Assembly: GCA_958510875.1 (NCBI GenBank)
Contig: OY294068.1
Location: 202,355,997 to 202,419,996 of the forward strand
DNA: 64,000 bases
Direction of reading: 5' to 3'
From: Endomychus coccineus
Taxonomy: Eukaryota > Arthropoda > Insecta > Coleoptera > Endomychidae
The notes under the pieces are model-generated. The model saw only the letters and a list, made by a program, of their open reading frames with translations, was not told the origin of the DNA and did not search any database. The position numbers and the translations under genes are program-made. Below are positions 22,271 to 33,770 of the stretch, one piece after another. Within the stretch, counting starts at the first letter, position 1, and each line of letters begins with the position of its first letter.

Positions 22271-23650
22271 TTCGACATTTATATCAATATCTCAGCTCCC
22301 GCTCAAGCTGAAATGGTCTATTTAGGCTTAAATAAAAAGATCTGACACAATGTATTTTAACCTAAGCATTTTATCAATTGTTTGGTTTTGCAAAATCGCA
22401 CCAAATTGTTGCTATTTGATAAAAATAACTTGAGTTCTAGAACCAAGATAAAAGTCATCAAAATCTTCCAATAGCATTTGTTTCATGTCAAAAGACCCAA
22501 AATTCTGCTTGCAATCGCTGGATTGTTTATAATACATATAGTGAGGGAAGTAAAAATGGTATTATTGATATAGATGTAAATAATTTATCGTTCTTTAGGT
22601 CACCCTAATTTCAAATTATGTTTCAAAGCCAAGTGCTTTCTAATAATTTGGTACGATTTTAAAATATTAATATTCTTATCCTTCCTTCCTTTAAAACCAT
22701 CATATCGAAAATTTCTCCTAGTTTTTCAAGCGATAAAAAAATTCCTCTATCAACAACATATCGCAGTCATCTGTCAAGCTTTCGATCGTTACATTAAAGC
22801 TGCAATTTGAACCTAAGTAGGCTTATGATGTGTGTGATACGGCGCCTTACTTTAAAGCCTCGGGCTTAGTAAGAGCTACTGGTTCAGTCAATATCCCCAA
22901 TTAACGACATATCTTGATCGTAAATACAAAATACACTTCTTTTATCTCGCCACATACGATCTCATTGTTTAGGCAATCATAAATAATTATCAACATTCGA
23001 TTCCATTAATTCATTTCGCGATGGAATTCATGTTCAAAACTGCTAATTGTTCATGGTGGAAGTGCAATAAATCTCTATTAGCCTTCTTTCGTAATATTTA
23101 CATGATTCGTGAAATTGAAAAATATGTTTCAAGGATAAAACCGTTGTTTGGTTCAATATCTCATTCCAAGGTTAGAAAATAAATTGCGTCGATGATTTAT
23201 GGTGTATTATTAATACTAGTTCGGATTAATTTCTCCGATACGACCCTTGTCGTGAATAATTATTGCTCTTGAAATTGAATATCGGAATCCAGTTTCGAAC
23301 ATTTTTCAGATTATTTTCACGCTGCAATGTGCAAAGGTCGCGAATTTTTATACCAAACCGAACCGCAAACCTTTTTGTTGTTAATTAAATCATAATTAAA
23401 ATAACTTTCATTTATTTCACATTGTTTGATAAATGAATTGAGAAGTCGTATTTCATTTATTCAGTGCTAGTTAAATACGAGTTTGAATTAAATTTGTGTT
23501 TATTGTAATTTTACCCTGGTTCTCAGACAATTTTTCAACTGGTAGAACTTGATTAAAAGCGTAACCAATTATCCTTTAGGCAGGGCAAACATTTCACAGA
23601 TGGCTCACTACAATAAATTGGTTTATTCATATTTTTCACATCTGAACAAC
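22271..23650. other. intergenic AT-rich sequence
   Basis: Nothing recognised. Confidence 0.4.
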
Positions 23651-23654
23651 TGAA

Positions 23655-23755
23655 TTTAATTTTACTCTGATAATGGTTACTTGGTATTGGTAGCTGAAAC
23701 GTCCTCAGTACATTTATTGGATAAGAGTGTTTGTTTTTTATTCATAGTGATACAG
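23655..23755 (+). repeat. FB2-family single arm with degenerate hammerhead
   Basis: CTGATAA (23667-23673), stem II GGTTAC/GTAGCT (23675-23680 and 23690-23695), GAAACGTC (23696-23703), then ATTGGATAAGAGTG as in FB2. G8 is changed to A, so it is predicted inactive. It ends just before the mariner. Confidence 0.5.
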
Positions 23756-23766
23756 CGGTTCCAGGG

Positions 23767-24507
23767 TAGTTCATTAACTCTTTAGAAAAAGATACAAAAA
23801 CAAAGTATTTCTCCAAACGGTGGCCATCCTATTCAACCCGTCCAAAAAGTAGGATATCGGAAAGTCTTCAAAATAGCCATTTGTTTCGATGATGACCTCC
23901 TCGTTCGTCCCAAACCGTCGTCCGACGAGCCATTTTTTTAAATCTGAGAATAGGAAGAAGTGACTGGTGGCCAAATTTGGCGAATACAGTGGATGTCCAT
24001 CTTGCACAAACCTTTTTAACACCCAATTTTTCATGTACCTTGTGAAATGCCTGCGGTCTCAACTATCTCCCGCACTTTGATGCGCCGATCGCCCAATACC
24101 ATATCATAGAATTTTAATCATTTCTGGAGTAGCCACTTCTATTGGCCGTCCCAAACGATGTTCATCTCTTGTTGATGTACGGCCACGTTTAAATTCATTT
24201 ACCCAATTGTAAACAGTAGCAAACGCTGGTGTAGATGTGCCATAAACTTCATTCAACTCTGCTTTGATGTCTTTTGGTTTTAAACCTTTTAAATGTAAAT
24301 GTTTTACCACCACTCGAAACTCACTTTTTTCCACTTTTTTGAATAAGCAAAATTACTCTGATTTAATCGACGATAAAAATAATAACACGTGGGCGATATA
24401 TCAAACACTTTAACAGCTGTCTACTGAGTAATGATACTTTCCAAAAACAAACGATTTTAGCCACGCGCGCTCCATGTCTTGCATTTTTCTAAAGAGTTAA
24501 TGAACGA
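23767..24507 (-). mobile_element. mariner transposon, internally deleted
   Basis: Perfect 22-bp terminal inverted repeats, GTTCATTAACTCTTTAGAAA plus two more bases, lie at 23769-23790 and 24484-24505. The left flank is the expected TA; the right is GA, probably a mutated TA. Total 737 bp against about 1.3 kb for a full mariner, so the middle of the transposase is missing. Transposase is on the minus strand. Confidence 0.9.
23774..24334 (-). pseudogene. mariner transposase, central region deleted
   Basis: The 76-codon N-terminal frame (24334 down to 24104) is the paired helix-turn-helix DNA-binding region: FRVVVKHLHLKGLKPKDIK, then YGTSTPAFATVYNWVNEFKR and GRTSTRDEHRLGRP. After a frameshift near 24107, YDMVLGDRRIKVREIVETAG is readable, then VHEKLGVKKVCARW. 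From there the sequence jumps to HPLYSPNLATSHFFLFSDLK and the C-terminal EEVIIETNGYFEDF. The missing part holds the first two catalytic Asp residues. The third, in the family motif SPDLAPSDFFLF, aligns with His (ATSH). It cannot encode an active enzyme but its ends look usable by a transposase in trans. Confidence 0.9.
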
Positions 24508-25419
24508 CACTTTGTTTAACTCACGTCGCAGAACTTGAATTTAAAAATCCTTGTATCAGAAGCATAATTTCCAGTGTGATTATGACCTAGAACTGGATCC
24601 CAAAATATTAAATTCCGAGTTTTCAGTTTCCAAGAGGATAGTGCTGTAGAAAAGATATTTGAAATGGAAAAGGCACTAGAATTTCATGTGTAAGCAAGAT
24701 GCGTATACAAAATATACTTCTAACTGACAAAACCCACCCGCAAGTTGGAGCATATACAAATTCTGTTTTAAGTATCGTATGTGGATAGTAAATATTTGTG
24801 CGTGCATTTAATCTGGTGATAAAATGATTGTAGTCGATTTCTATTTCAATTTTATGCTTTATGGTTATTAAAAAACTTCTACGTCAAATTAAATCGCTGT
24901 TAAATGGTTATTGCCAGCGGCAGCAACACATTAATTGTTCAGAAGATATTAGAGTTAAAATATCGTCGAATTGAAGATTTATCGCATTTGATGGTAAAAT
25001 CTATTGAAAATTTGTTGGCGAATTAATTGAATATTCAGATAATATATTACATTATCTATTGTCGTGTTATATATTAATGTAGTGGCAGAAGGAGCAACGC
25101 TTTGATTGGATACCTCCTAATAAGTAGAAGACGATGTTCATAATATGGTATTGAACCTGTCTTGGATATATGAAACTTCTATTAAGGTTCACCATCTTAC
25201 GCAGTTCGTACATGAATCAACATCTCTCAGATATTGATATTGGAACTTCCGCTAGAATATGGAGGTTCAAGTTTATTCAATTATTGAGACGATGATGAGA
25301 TTTTTATCTCCCTCACTATACGTGGTAGATAAGTATTGTATTCGCGAAAATATACATTTGACCCTGAATCCATCTTATACTACTTGAGAGAGGTGTGCGC
25401 GTGCGTATGTAGCCTGCAT
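24508..25419. other. intergenic AT-rich sequence
   Basis: Nothing recognised. Confidence 0.4.
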
Positions 25420-27125
25420 AGTCCAAGCAATAGACAGAAATGCGTGCAGAAATTAATACCTGGAAAAAAAATATGAGCGTATAGGATATTGAATTTAAAG
25501 GTGAGTTTATGATTAATGCAACTCGATACGAAATGGCAAACATAACCTAAAAAATTCCCAAATTTGCAAAACGTGGTTTTTCTCAATTAATTAAAAAACT
25601 ATAGCTCGGATCGGAAAAAGTTAAATGAGAAAGTTGTAGGTATTGAATATATCTATCGATTCGTCCCATAGTAATTATAAATATCATTCATCTTTTTCGA
25701 GTTATATCGAAAAAACCGTTGAAAATCGGGGTATCGAGAAGTCGTTAACTATTACGTTTTCATATGTATTGTTTCCTGTACATATAGCCCATGGCAAGCT
25801 AAGAGAGCGATTTTTTTCTTAATTTGAAATATTGATTTTTTTTTCAAAATATATCGATTTTTCTAAAAAAAGAGCCTCTCATAAATTGGCTAGATCTTCT
25901 CAGGAAATGGTCCTGGAGAAACAATTTTGGGCTTATTTTCTTTATGAAGAGTTGTGCTATAATTTTATTGAAGAAACGTAGCGATTTTTTCAATTTTTAG
26001 GGTGAAAAAAAGACTTTTAAAAAATGTCATCTTTTTTAACGTGTTTTTTTTCAGATTAGTTTTACAATTTTACGCACTTAATACAAAAATAACTATTCGA
26101 AAATAAATAATAGGTCTATTTTGCTTCTAAGGCGAAAATAAATACGATATTAGTGTTTGCTTTGAAAGCACTGAATCAGTTTTGCTTCCCCCAATCCGCC
26201 TCACGCTCCGGCAGCCGCGCACGCTTAGCTTTGTTACTCAATTTCTAATACTATGAATCAATGAAACATATCCAAATATTTTTTTATTGAGAATGTAGGT
26301 ATTCAACATCAACCTCCATAAAACACACTTCTGTATAATGTGTATCGCGTCTTACAGATTTTTTGGAAATAAAAAAATTATCGCTGGTCCAGAAGATCGT
26401 AGGTGAAAAAATTTTTTTTGCCAATACGTAAAAATGTTAGAAATCGATTTCCGTCAAAGACATTTCTCTAAAATTAAAATTGTAAAACTAATCTGAAAAA
26501 AACACGTTAAAAAAAGATGACATTTTTTAAAAGTCTTTTTCCACCCTAAAAATTGGAAAAATCGTTCTTTTTCTTCAATAAAATTATAGCACAACTCTTC
26601 ATAAAGAAAATAAGCCCAAAATTGTTACTCCAGGACCATTTCCTGAGAAGATCTACCCAATTTATGAGAGGCTCTTTTTTTAGAAAAATCGATATATTTT
26701 GAAAAAAAATCAATATTTCAAATTAAGAAAAAAATTGCTGTCTCAACTTCCCATGGGCTATATGTACAGGAAACAATACATATGAAAACGTAATAGTTAA
26801 CGACTTCTCGATACCCCGATTTTCAACGGTTTTTTCGATATAACTCGAAAAAGATGAATGATATTTATAATTATTATGGGACGAATCGATAGATTTATTC
26901 AATACCTACAACTTTCTCATTTAACTTTTTCCGATCCGAGCTATAGTTTTTTAATTAATTGAGAAAAACCACTTTTTGCAACTTTGGGAATTTTTTAGGT
27001 TATGTTCGCCATTTCGGATCGAGTTGCATTAATCAGAAACTCACCTTTAAATTCAATTTCCTATACGCTCATATTTTTTTTCCAGGTATTAATTTCTGCA
27101 CCCATTTCTGTCTATTGCTTGGACT
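25420..27125. mobile_element. 1.7-kb foldback element with ~650-bp inverted arms
   Basis: Left arm 25420-26072 and right arm 26475-27125 are inverted copies, starting AGTCCAAGCAATAGACAGAA at the outer ends and meeting near TTTTACAATTTTA at the inner ends. Sequence identity is high by eye, with scattered substitutions and small indels, so the arms are young or converted. The 402-bp core (26073-26474) is unique, with a GC-rich patch near 26185-26230 (GCCTCACGCTCCGGCAGCCG). No protein-coding frame: the arm open frames on the two strands are the same non-conserved sequence. No clear target-site duplication (flanks GCAT and TAGC). Class unknown. Confidence 0.85.
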
Positions 27126-29284
27126 TAGCAGTAACACGCTTTAAATGGCGAAAATAGGATCCGTAGGAATTATTTTCGGGCGCGGCAGCCTCCTTGTAAT
27201 TGGCTTTGGGCATCCATTTTCAGTTTTCCAAATGGAGAATCTACATTAGTTTTTGTATTATTACGACAACACTGTTTTTTGGATATACATATATATCCAA
27301 TAATATATTTAACCCTACCAAGTGTCCGAAATTGATGTTTTAACTTTTAAAAAATTACTTTATCGAATTAGTTACTACATATATTTGTATGTGTCGTCGT
27401 AATTTATTGTTATTAATTCATTAATCCTGAAACCTATAGGTCATGGACCATGCTTACTGTATAGTAAGGTTACATTGATTTAATTACTCTATAGTATCAA
27501 GAAGAGAACCGTCCAGTTTGCTGCCAGTATACAGTTCTTGCGAAACCATCTGAGAGATCAACATACCTTAGCATAGAGAAAGCATTAACGGCTGCCGAAC
27601 TTCCAAAGCGCTACTTGGAAAAGAGGTAGGTCTACGGGCAAGCGAGATACTCTCGCTGAGTAGGCTAAGCATCGGGATAATTTACGAGAGCTTTACAGCT
27701 CAACTAATACCAATAGTATCATAAAAGTGAGGTTTATATAGTCCTTCATGACGATGATTTTGATAGTTCACCTCTCAACAAAATATAATGCAGATGCATA
27801 GAGTATAAAACATGGAGTTATAAAACATGTATGTTGTCAATTCAATAAACTTTCAATGTCAGGACATAGAGTATAATTTCATATCTATCAATGGCTTCAG
27901 CTGTGAATATATATTACATACATTTAACCAACAGATGTGTCGGACAGTGAAAAATTGTGCTAACAGAAGGAGGGTGAGGAAAGTTGGTGATCTACGGAAT
28001 AGATGCCCATCAGTAAAGATTTCTGAAACAAAAATTATCTCGACTGTCCCTCACAAACCACAATTTGAGTCCATTATACGCATTTCCGCCTTTATCTTGC
28101 ACTCAAATAATCGTTAGCTGTTTTGAATCATCTTAAACCCATTGAACGCAAAATTCCGTTTACGTGAATGTCTTTTAGGTTCGAAATAATAGCGCTAGGA
28201 GTGGAAGGTAAGTCACTGACGGCATGCGTCGAATTAGCATTGTTTGTTCTGCTTCCAGCTAAAGAATGTTACTAAGCTTCTCCGAATAAAGAATTTAACA
28301 CAAGACTCTCTGTTCTGAGAACGGCTAATAGCTATTGTTTTAAATTTACATATTTTATTAGTTTTGCATTTTAGGAATTTCACTTCCAATCTAACAACCT
28401 TAATTGTCTATAAAGTTAGACTTTTTCTGCATACTCTCTTCACTCTTTGAGCATTTTCTGTAAGTTATTTTAATTAGACGGTAGTTACTATTATTCATTG
28501 TGTTTGGAATGTTACGCCTATACTTTCACATTATTATTTCCCAGAAAATACAAGATGACAATGATTCTTAAGAGAGATCATACTGTTTTTGATTTACTTA
28601 GTTTACCAACTTTGAGTCAATGGCAAATGATTTCCTTTCTTTTCAGTTCAATAGTTTGACTGAAATATCAATCTATTACAACATTTATCCTACAAGGGCC
28701 TGTGTTGTCGTAAATAACAACCGGTTTTACATTAAATTAAAGCAAATCCACACGTATATCAAGTTTCTAAGAAGTCCTAGATCTCTCACATGTTCTGAGG
28801 ACGGTCCTGTTAATGAATACCAGCAGAGGTGAAGGTTTATTTCTTCGGCGTACACACGAAGATTTGCGACTCCCAATTATACAATATGACCAGCATCTTT
28901 CTGCCTAACTATTTACACTTATAACACGTATTATCCTAGCTTTTTATTCCTTAATAGAAGAACATTGATAGAATGAAACATTTTATTCGACGTGCTTTGA
29001 TTCGAATACTTGTCAAATATCGGTTTACCATTGTATTTTACAAAAGTCGAACGAGCAAAGTCAGCCTATAGTTGAATAAAACATTGTGTACCTGCACAAG
29101 TTCTATCCCAGATGTTTCCAGATTCCGTACTGTGTATTCTTCTAAGAGTTGATTTCAACTTGACAAGAGCTGCTTATGGAATACACTTCATATATTTCTA
29201 CTAGAAGTATTGAAAACTGTCAAAGTAATTATGATAACTTGTGCGAAGTTCATTATCCGCTTAAGTTTTATTGGCAATATTTTA
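27126..29284. other. intergenic sequence
   Basis: Nothing recognised. The open stretch at 27827-28117 matches no family I know. Confidence 0.35.
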
Positions 29285-29470
29285 ACTGCCAGATTTCTTC
29301 TTTCTACCGAACGACAAAGTTGTGGAACTATAGTAAAGTCTTTCCAGATTCCTTATAACCTCCAAAAAAAATCCAAGAAATCTTTCTCCTCTCACAACAT
29401 TCCACCGCTGGTTCGCACTACATGTAGTCAAAGGATATATGGAAAAATCAGGCGATAAGGCACAATTGTA
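29285..29470 (+). pseudogene. RT C-terminal tail relic (family J)
   Basis: SSFYRTTKLWN, then VFPDSL, then in the next frame a LITSKK-like stretch and HNIPPLVRTT. These match the end of RTs that read RTxxLWNxLPxxVFPxxxNLQ. Only the last 60 or so codons survive. Confidence 0.6.
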
Positions 29471-31641
29471 CCAAAATCTCTTTTTCAAATCATTTACTTA
29501 AGATAAATGATACTCATATTATAGAATAGATGGTCTAAATGCTAATTGAAATTTCACTGTAATGTGGGTAATGCTCCATATTTCGCAGGAGACACAACAC
29601 TAGTATTGATGACCAAGTTATAGGTTGATGAAATTCTATATTTGTCAAATGCTTATGTCAATCCTCATTTGTAAACGGACAGTCTGGAACTAGTTTATTT
29701 TGCCAAGTAATTATGGCATAATGAGCGAGAACTAACCAAGTAACTCTCATTATATCGTCAATTTGTCAGTTTACAAAAATAAATTGAATTTATTGCCTTT
29801 AGTGGCAACTTAATTTGAATTGAAATATGTCTGTATGTTTATAATGTGGATAACAGTAAAACTGGCTTGTTCTGTATTCATCTCAGTTTACAAATTATTA
29901 GCAGGAATATGTAAGTATGCAATCGACTTATTACACTCTCCCATTGAACGTTGAATTGAACTCAAAAATAACCTCGTTACACATTCGGTGGAGGCCGATT
30001 GTTTGAGTTGACGAAAATTGGGAATTGACCCCTAAATATATAGAAAACCAGGTGATACTGGAGACTATTGTTCAAAAAACTATTTGAAAGTTCGTCAATT
30101 TGGATTATTGTCATGAGATTATTTTAAATTACCAGATTGAGATTGATTTTGAAAGTGTTGGCCTAACGTTTCCCAACATTCCGTACATTGTACAGATCTA
30201 ATGTTCTCTTTTGAACCAAATGATCATTAAGAAAGATATAATTCTCAAATCAAACCTTCATAGTTCCATCATGAGCAATTAAAGAGATACTAAATGACTT
30301 AGTGTTGTTAAGATTCGAGCAGATAAGTTGAAATGAAATATAAGGTTCATAGTTCGTGACTGTACAACCTTGTTGGTCCGTTTTAGAGGTTAACATGAAC
30401 GGGGCTGCTTTAATTGACACATCAATAGCACGAGTCTAGCACTAACTGCCTTAGATTTTGCTGTAAACTATTCTTACATTTTTGTTTGTCCGACAGCTAT
30501 CTTTGAACACGCTGTATAATAAAGAACAACACTAACGGAATAGTTTCTATTTCTTGGGGTATGCAGTTTCTTAACTTCTCTGAGAACACTACTCTATTTA
30601 CTCTTGCATCTAGTAAAGTTAAGCTCGAATAAATGAAATTAATTGGTGATTACGGAATCTGAGTAAATGTTATCTCGATTCCGCTTGGAACTGATAAAGC
30701 CTGGTTAGTTAATTTGCATAGGAAGAACTTCGTCTTGAATGTAAAAAAATATAGCATTGCTATGGTTCCGAAAGATTATCTATCTTATTGTTGTTACGAT
30801 TTACACTGCGCTCTATTCGTTGTGAGCAATAAATGACGATATATTTTGTAATTTTGTGCAACCAATGCATTCGAACAATTTCCCCACAAACAATTTCCCT
30901 AAATATGTGCCGGGTCAAAACGAATGTTTTATTTCAACAGTTAGCAACACTTTCCAAGGTTGCCAATATAAAAAAGTCTTTTTTATTCAATTGGTTTGAC
31001 AGTTTATATATTCGTTCTAAATCTAACTTTTGATAGAATTAAACTCCTGAAACACATGAACAGTGCTTTTTAGGACTGTATATCTACCTAGATATTCACG
31101 TCAGGTGCTGTGTCAACTGAGAATATGTCGAAAGCTGTAGCATCTAATATTCTCAACAATAAATTAGTTCGAAAAGAAACATGAAAATGGAAGGCTATAT
31201 CTTTCTGTCAGCCGTTAGAGACAGAGTTGTTGCAACTTTACAACTTAGTGTCTCAACGACAACAGCCTGAAGTCGTTGTAGAAGTAGATTATTTCCAACT
31301 GAGGACAACATGGAATATTATTTTTGATATGTACAATAACAGGCAACATATAAATTGAAACACACTGAAGGAAAAACTTCTGGTACGTGGATATGCTGGT
31401 TGGTTGGTTGGTTTCATTCCGGGTGCATAACAAATATTTTTTTCAAAACAAAGAATGTCGATTATTATCGTGAAATGAAACAAAACAACTGCCTAAATTG
31501 GTTTGAATGAATTTCGAAGAATTTTCCATGATCGTTGTGTAATCTTAATATATTTCCAATTTAAATATTAATATTTTCGTTACTAATTTCTGACAATCCA
31601 CTAACTCTACAACTGATCAATGCCAATCAAAACCACCTACA
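29471..31641. other. intergenic AT-rich sequence
   Basis: Nothing recognised. Confidence 0.4.
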
Positions 31642-31700
31642 AGTACCTACTATCATATAAAAAATTCTCGGGAATTAGGTCACATTGACACTCTGTTATA

Positions 31701-32000
31701 AATGTTCGTTGTGATGGAACTTATACTGGAATCTCTAAACAATATTTACAAAAAAGAATGTACGGCCATAAGTATAGCACAAGAAATAATAACTTAGAAA
31801 ATTCCACCGCCCTTGCTAAGCACTGTTTTGATTATAACCATCAATTTGATTACAAAAATGTTAATATTTTAACTAAAGAAACCAATTATTATAAAAGATC
31901 TATCCTGGAGATGATTCACATAAAAAGGGATTCAAATTCTGTAAATCATAGGGATGATATTCAGGGATTGAGTCAGATTTATACTAACTTGATTAATTAA
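31701..32000 (+). pseudogene. Penelope-like GIY-YIG endonuclease, C-terminal fragment (copy 2)
   Basis: An uninterrupted frame of about 100 codons. From 31710 it reads CDGTYTGISKQYLQKRMYGH (the YIG strand and following helix), then TALAKHCFDYNHQFDYKNVN, KRSILEMIHIKR with the catalytic-region Glu, SVNHRDDIQGLSQIY and a stop after NLIN. This is the end of the GIY-YIG nuclease fused after the RT in PLEs. The N-terminal GIY strand and whole RT are missing; the frame opens in the inverted 5' segment and has no real start. The ATG at 31758 is internal. Confidence 0.85.
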
Positions 32001-32381
32001 AACTCTTGCAAATTCCTACATACCTCTTTATAATGTTAAAAGTATATTTTAGGAAGAACGCTTAAAGTAAACTAAATTCCAATGCAGGTCTAAAACCTTT
32101 TCAAGTACGTCATAAATCTACATCTGGGTCGAGTTATTACAAACAAATAGCTTCGAACTCCAGTTGCTTTGAGACCATAGCAATATGCGTTTGTGCGTTG
32201 TGAGAATGTTGCTTAACAGTGGTTTCTTGTTACAAAAAAATCTATACTTTAATATTAACGATACAATTTTCGATTATTCGTGGTTCTGTTCGTTTCGACA
32301 GCGTGAGCTTTTTGATTGAAAATTGTGTGATATGGACGCTTGTGCTAATTAGTTTTAGTTAACCCCTTTTTGACAAAATAA

Positions 32382-32423
32382 GTCTTCTGATGATGGTCGT
32401 GAGACCGAAACGTACGTAAAGAC
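32382..32423 (+). ncRNA. type I hammerhead ribozyme, PLE copy 2
   Basis: GTCTT (32382-32386), CTGATGA (32387-32393), one unpaired T, stem II GGTC/GACC with a GTGA loop (32395-32406), GAAA (32407-32410), CGTACG, T-A (32417-32418), AAGAC (32419-32423) closing stem I. Every invariant core base is present and cleavage is expected after A32418. Stem III ACGTACGT is self-complementary, so a monomer has only about two pairs and dimers would be favoured. The best-preserved ribozyme in the window. Confidence 0.8.
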
Positions 32424-32521
32424 GAACATTTATAACAGAGTGTTAATGTGACCTAATTCCCGAGAATTTTTTATATAATTCATACTGGGTCAAGAATCTT
32501 ATTATATTAGTACCTACTATC

Positions 32522-33299
32522 TACTTATTGATAATTTTTTTCAACAGACTCAACAATCTTTCTAAGGAACAATCTGGAGACCTTCTTCAATGCGTTTTTA
32601 TACCAAAAAACTCATCCAGAATGTGGATTAACATTCCAAGCTTATGCATGTTCAATTTCATGTGTGCCTATTTTCAATAGATAGCTTGTAATTCTTCATA
32701 ATCATATCAATATGAATGTTGTAATTGTGACTTCGATACCAAGAATCAATTATTGATTTTTTTTCTCCATACGCATTGTGTACATTTATTTCCTTCAACA
32801 TTTTATTCACGTGATTCATTTCGATTCAGATTCTAGGGAGTAGGTTAACTAACAAACGAACATCTCCTCCGAAAGAGTTCCGAGAAGATGTAGAAACGAA
32901 ATTATAATAAAATTGGTATCTGATCAGTACGTAGCTTACGTTAGAAGCAACTAATTGCGGTAGTCAGGCATAAATGCGAGGGTTCAATGCCGGAGGCTGT
33001 CGGCAGCCATCCTTGGCTCACAATGACACGGCCCTATCCTGTCATTATTCGAGGCAAAGCCATCTGAAATTATACACCGCCGAAGATATTTTTTTATAAT
33101 TATTATTTCAACTGTATGGTCTAGAATAAAGAATCGTAAGTATAAAAAATAACGAGGTGTCGTTATTTCTACATTCTTGCTTCCACTATATAATAAAGTT
33201 TTATCGAGATATCTCTCCGCAGTGTAACACAACCGTACCAAATACCACGGTTTTTATTATGGCAACATTTTGCAACCAAAGTAGGTATTACGACACCGG
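32522..33299. other. intergenic sequence
   Basis: GC-richer patch at about 32980-33070 including GGGTTCAATGCC, a poor tRNA B-box match with no tRNA fold. Otherwise nothing recognised. Confidence 0.35.
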
Positions 33300-33770
33300 A
33301 TAAAGACAGTCTTATCAGATGTCGATAAGTATTGTCACTATATTACCGACACAGAGGTCACTGTATCAGCGGCCGAAAGGTCTAGAGTTCACTGTGTTAT
33401 CGTTCGAGAGGTCACTCGTCAAAAGGTTTGAAACGTGGCTCAAGAAAGATTCGAAACGTTGCTGGATATATTTGCACGAAAAGTTTGAAGCGGGGCTCTA
33501 TAGAACGCGAGATCTGAGAATAGATGGTGTGTGTGTGTGTGTGTGTGCGTGACAAAGAGTGTCATAGCGGTATGAACTGTCATGGTGAGTGTATGATGTA
33601 CATTTCGCTCTTGCAGCTTCCTGGCTGAGATGTACTTAACTCAGCCATAGAACTGAAGCAGCTAATCTCAGTCACAGAACTATGGAGAGTAGAATGTGTG
33701 GTGTCACACGACATCTCATGGCGGGTGTATGAACTGTCATAGTTAACGTCAAAGGACGACATTCATGAAG
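33300..33770. repeat. GC-richer stretch with short direct repeats and a (GT)n microsatellite
   Basis: (GT)n at about 33527-33547. Small repeated motifs occur: TTTGAAACGTGGCT and TTCGAAACGTTGCT near 33425-33465, and GTATGAACTGTCAT twice (about 33571 and 33728). No protein family recognised. Confidence 0.5.

Larger units (their letters stand above)
31642..32521 (+). mobile_element. Penelope-like element copy 2, 5'-truncated, with inverted ends and 13-bp duplication
   Basis: AGTACCTACTATC at 31642-31654 and 32509-32521 flanks an 854-bp insert. Its first 54 bp (31655-31708) are the near-perfect reverse complement of 32423-32476 near the 3' end. Between are an open GIY-YIG tail (to 32000), a 380-bp 3' untranslated region, and a hammerhead at 32382-32423 that ends exactly where the inverted segment begins. 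The only PLE copy here with flank, inverted end, ribozyme and open frame all intact. Confidence 0.85.

Noticed and set aside
25316..27144. Short frames starting MRKTTFC on both strands
   Set aside because: Same foldback arm translated twice. Arm differences include frame-breaking changes, so there is no sign of coding selection.
32975..33070. tRNA-like B box GGGTTCAATGCC
   Set aside because: No A box at the right distance and no cloverleaf stems.
33319..33552. 77-codon frame ending in a Val-Cys run
   Set aside because: The C-terminus is simply the (GT)n microsatellite translated; the rest shows no family similarity.
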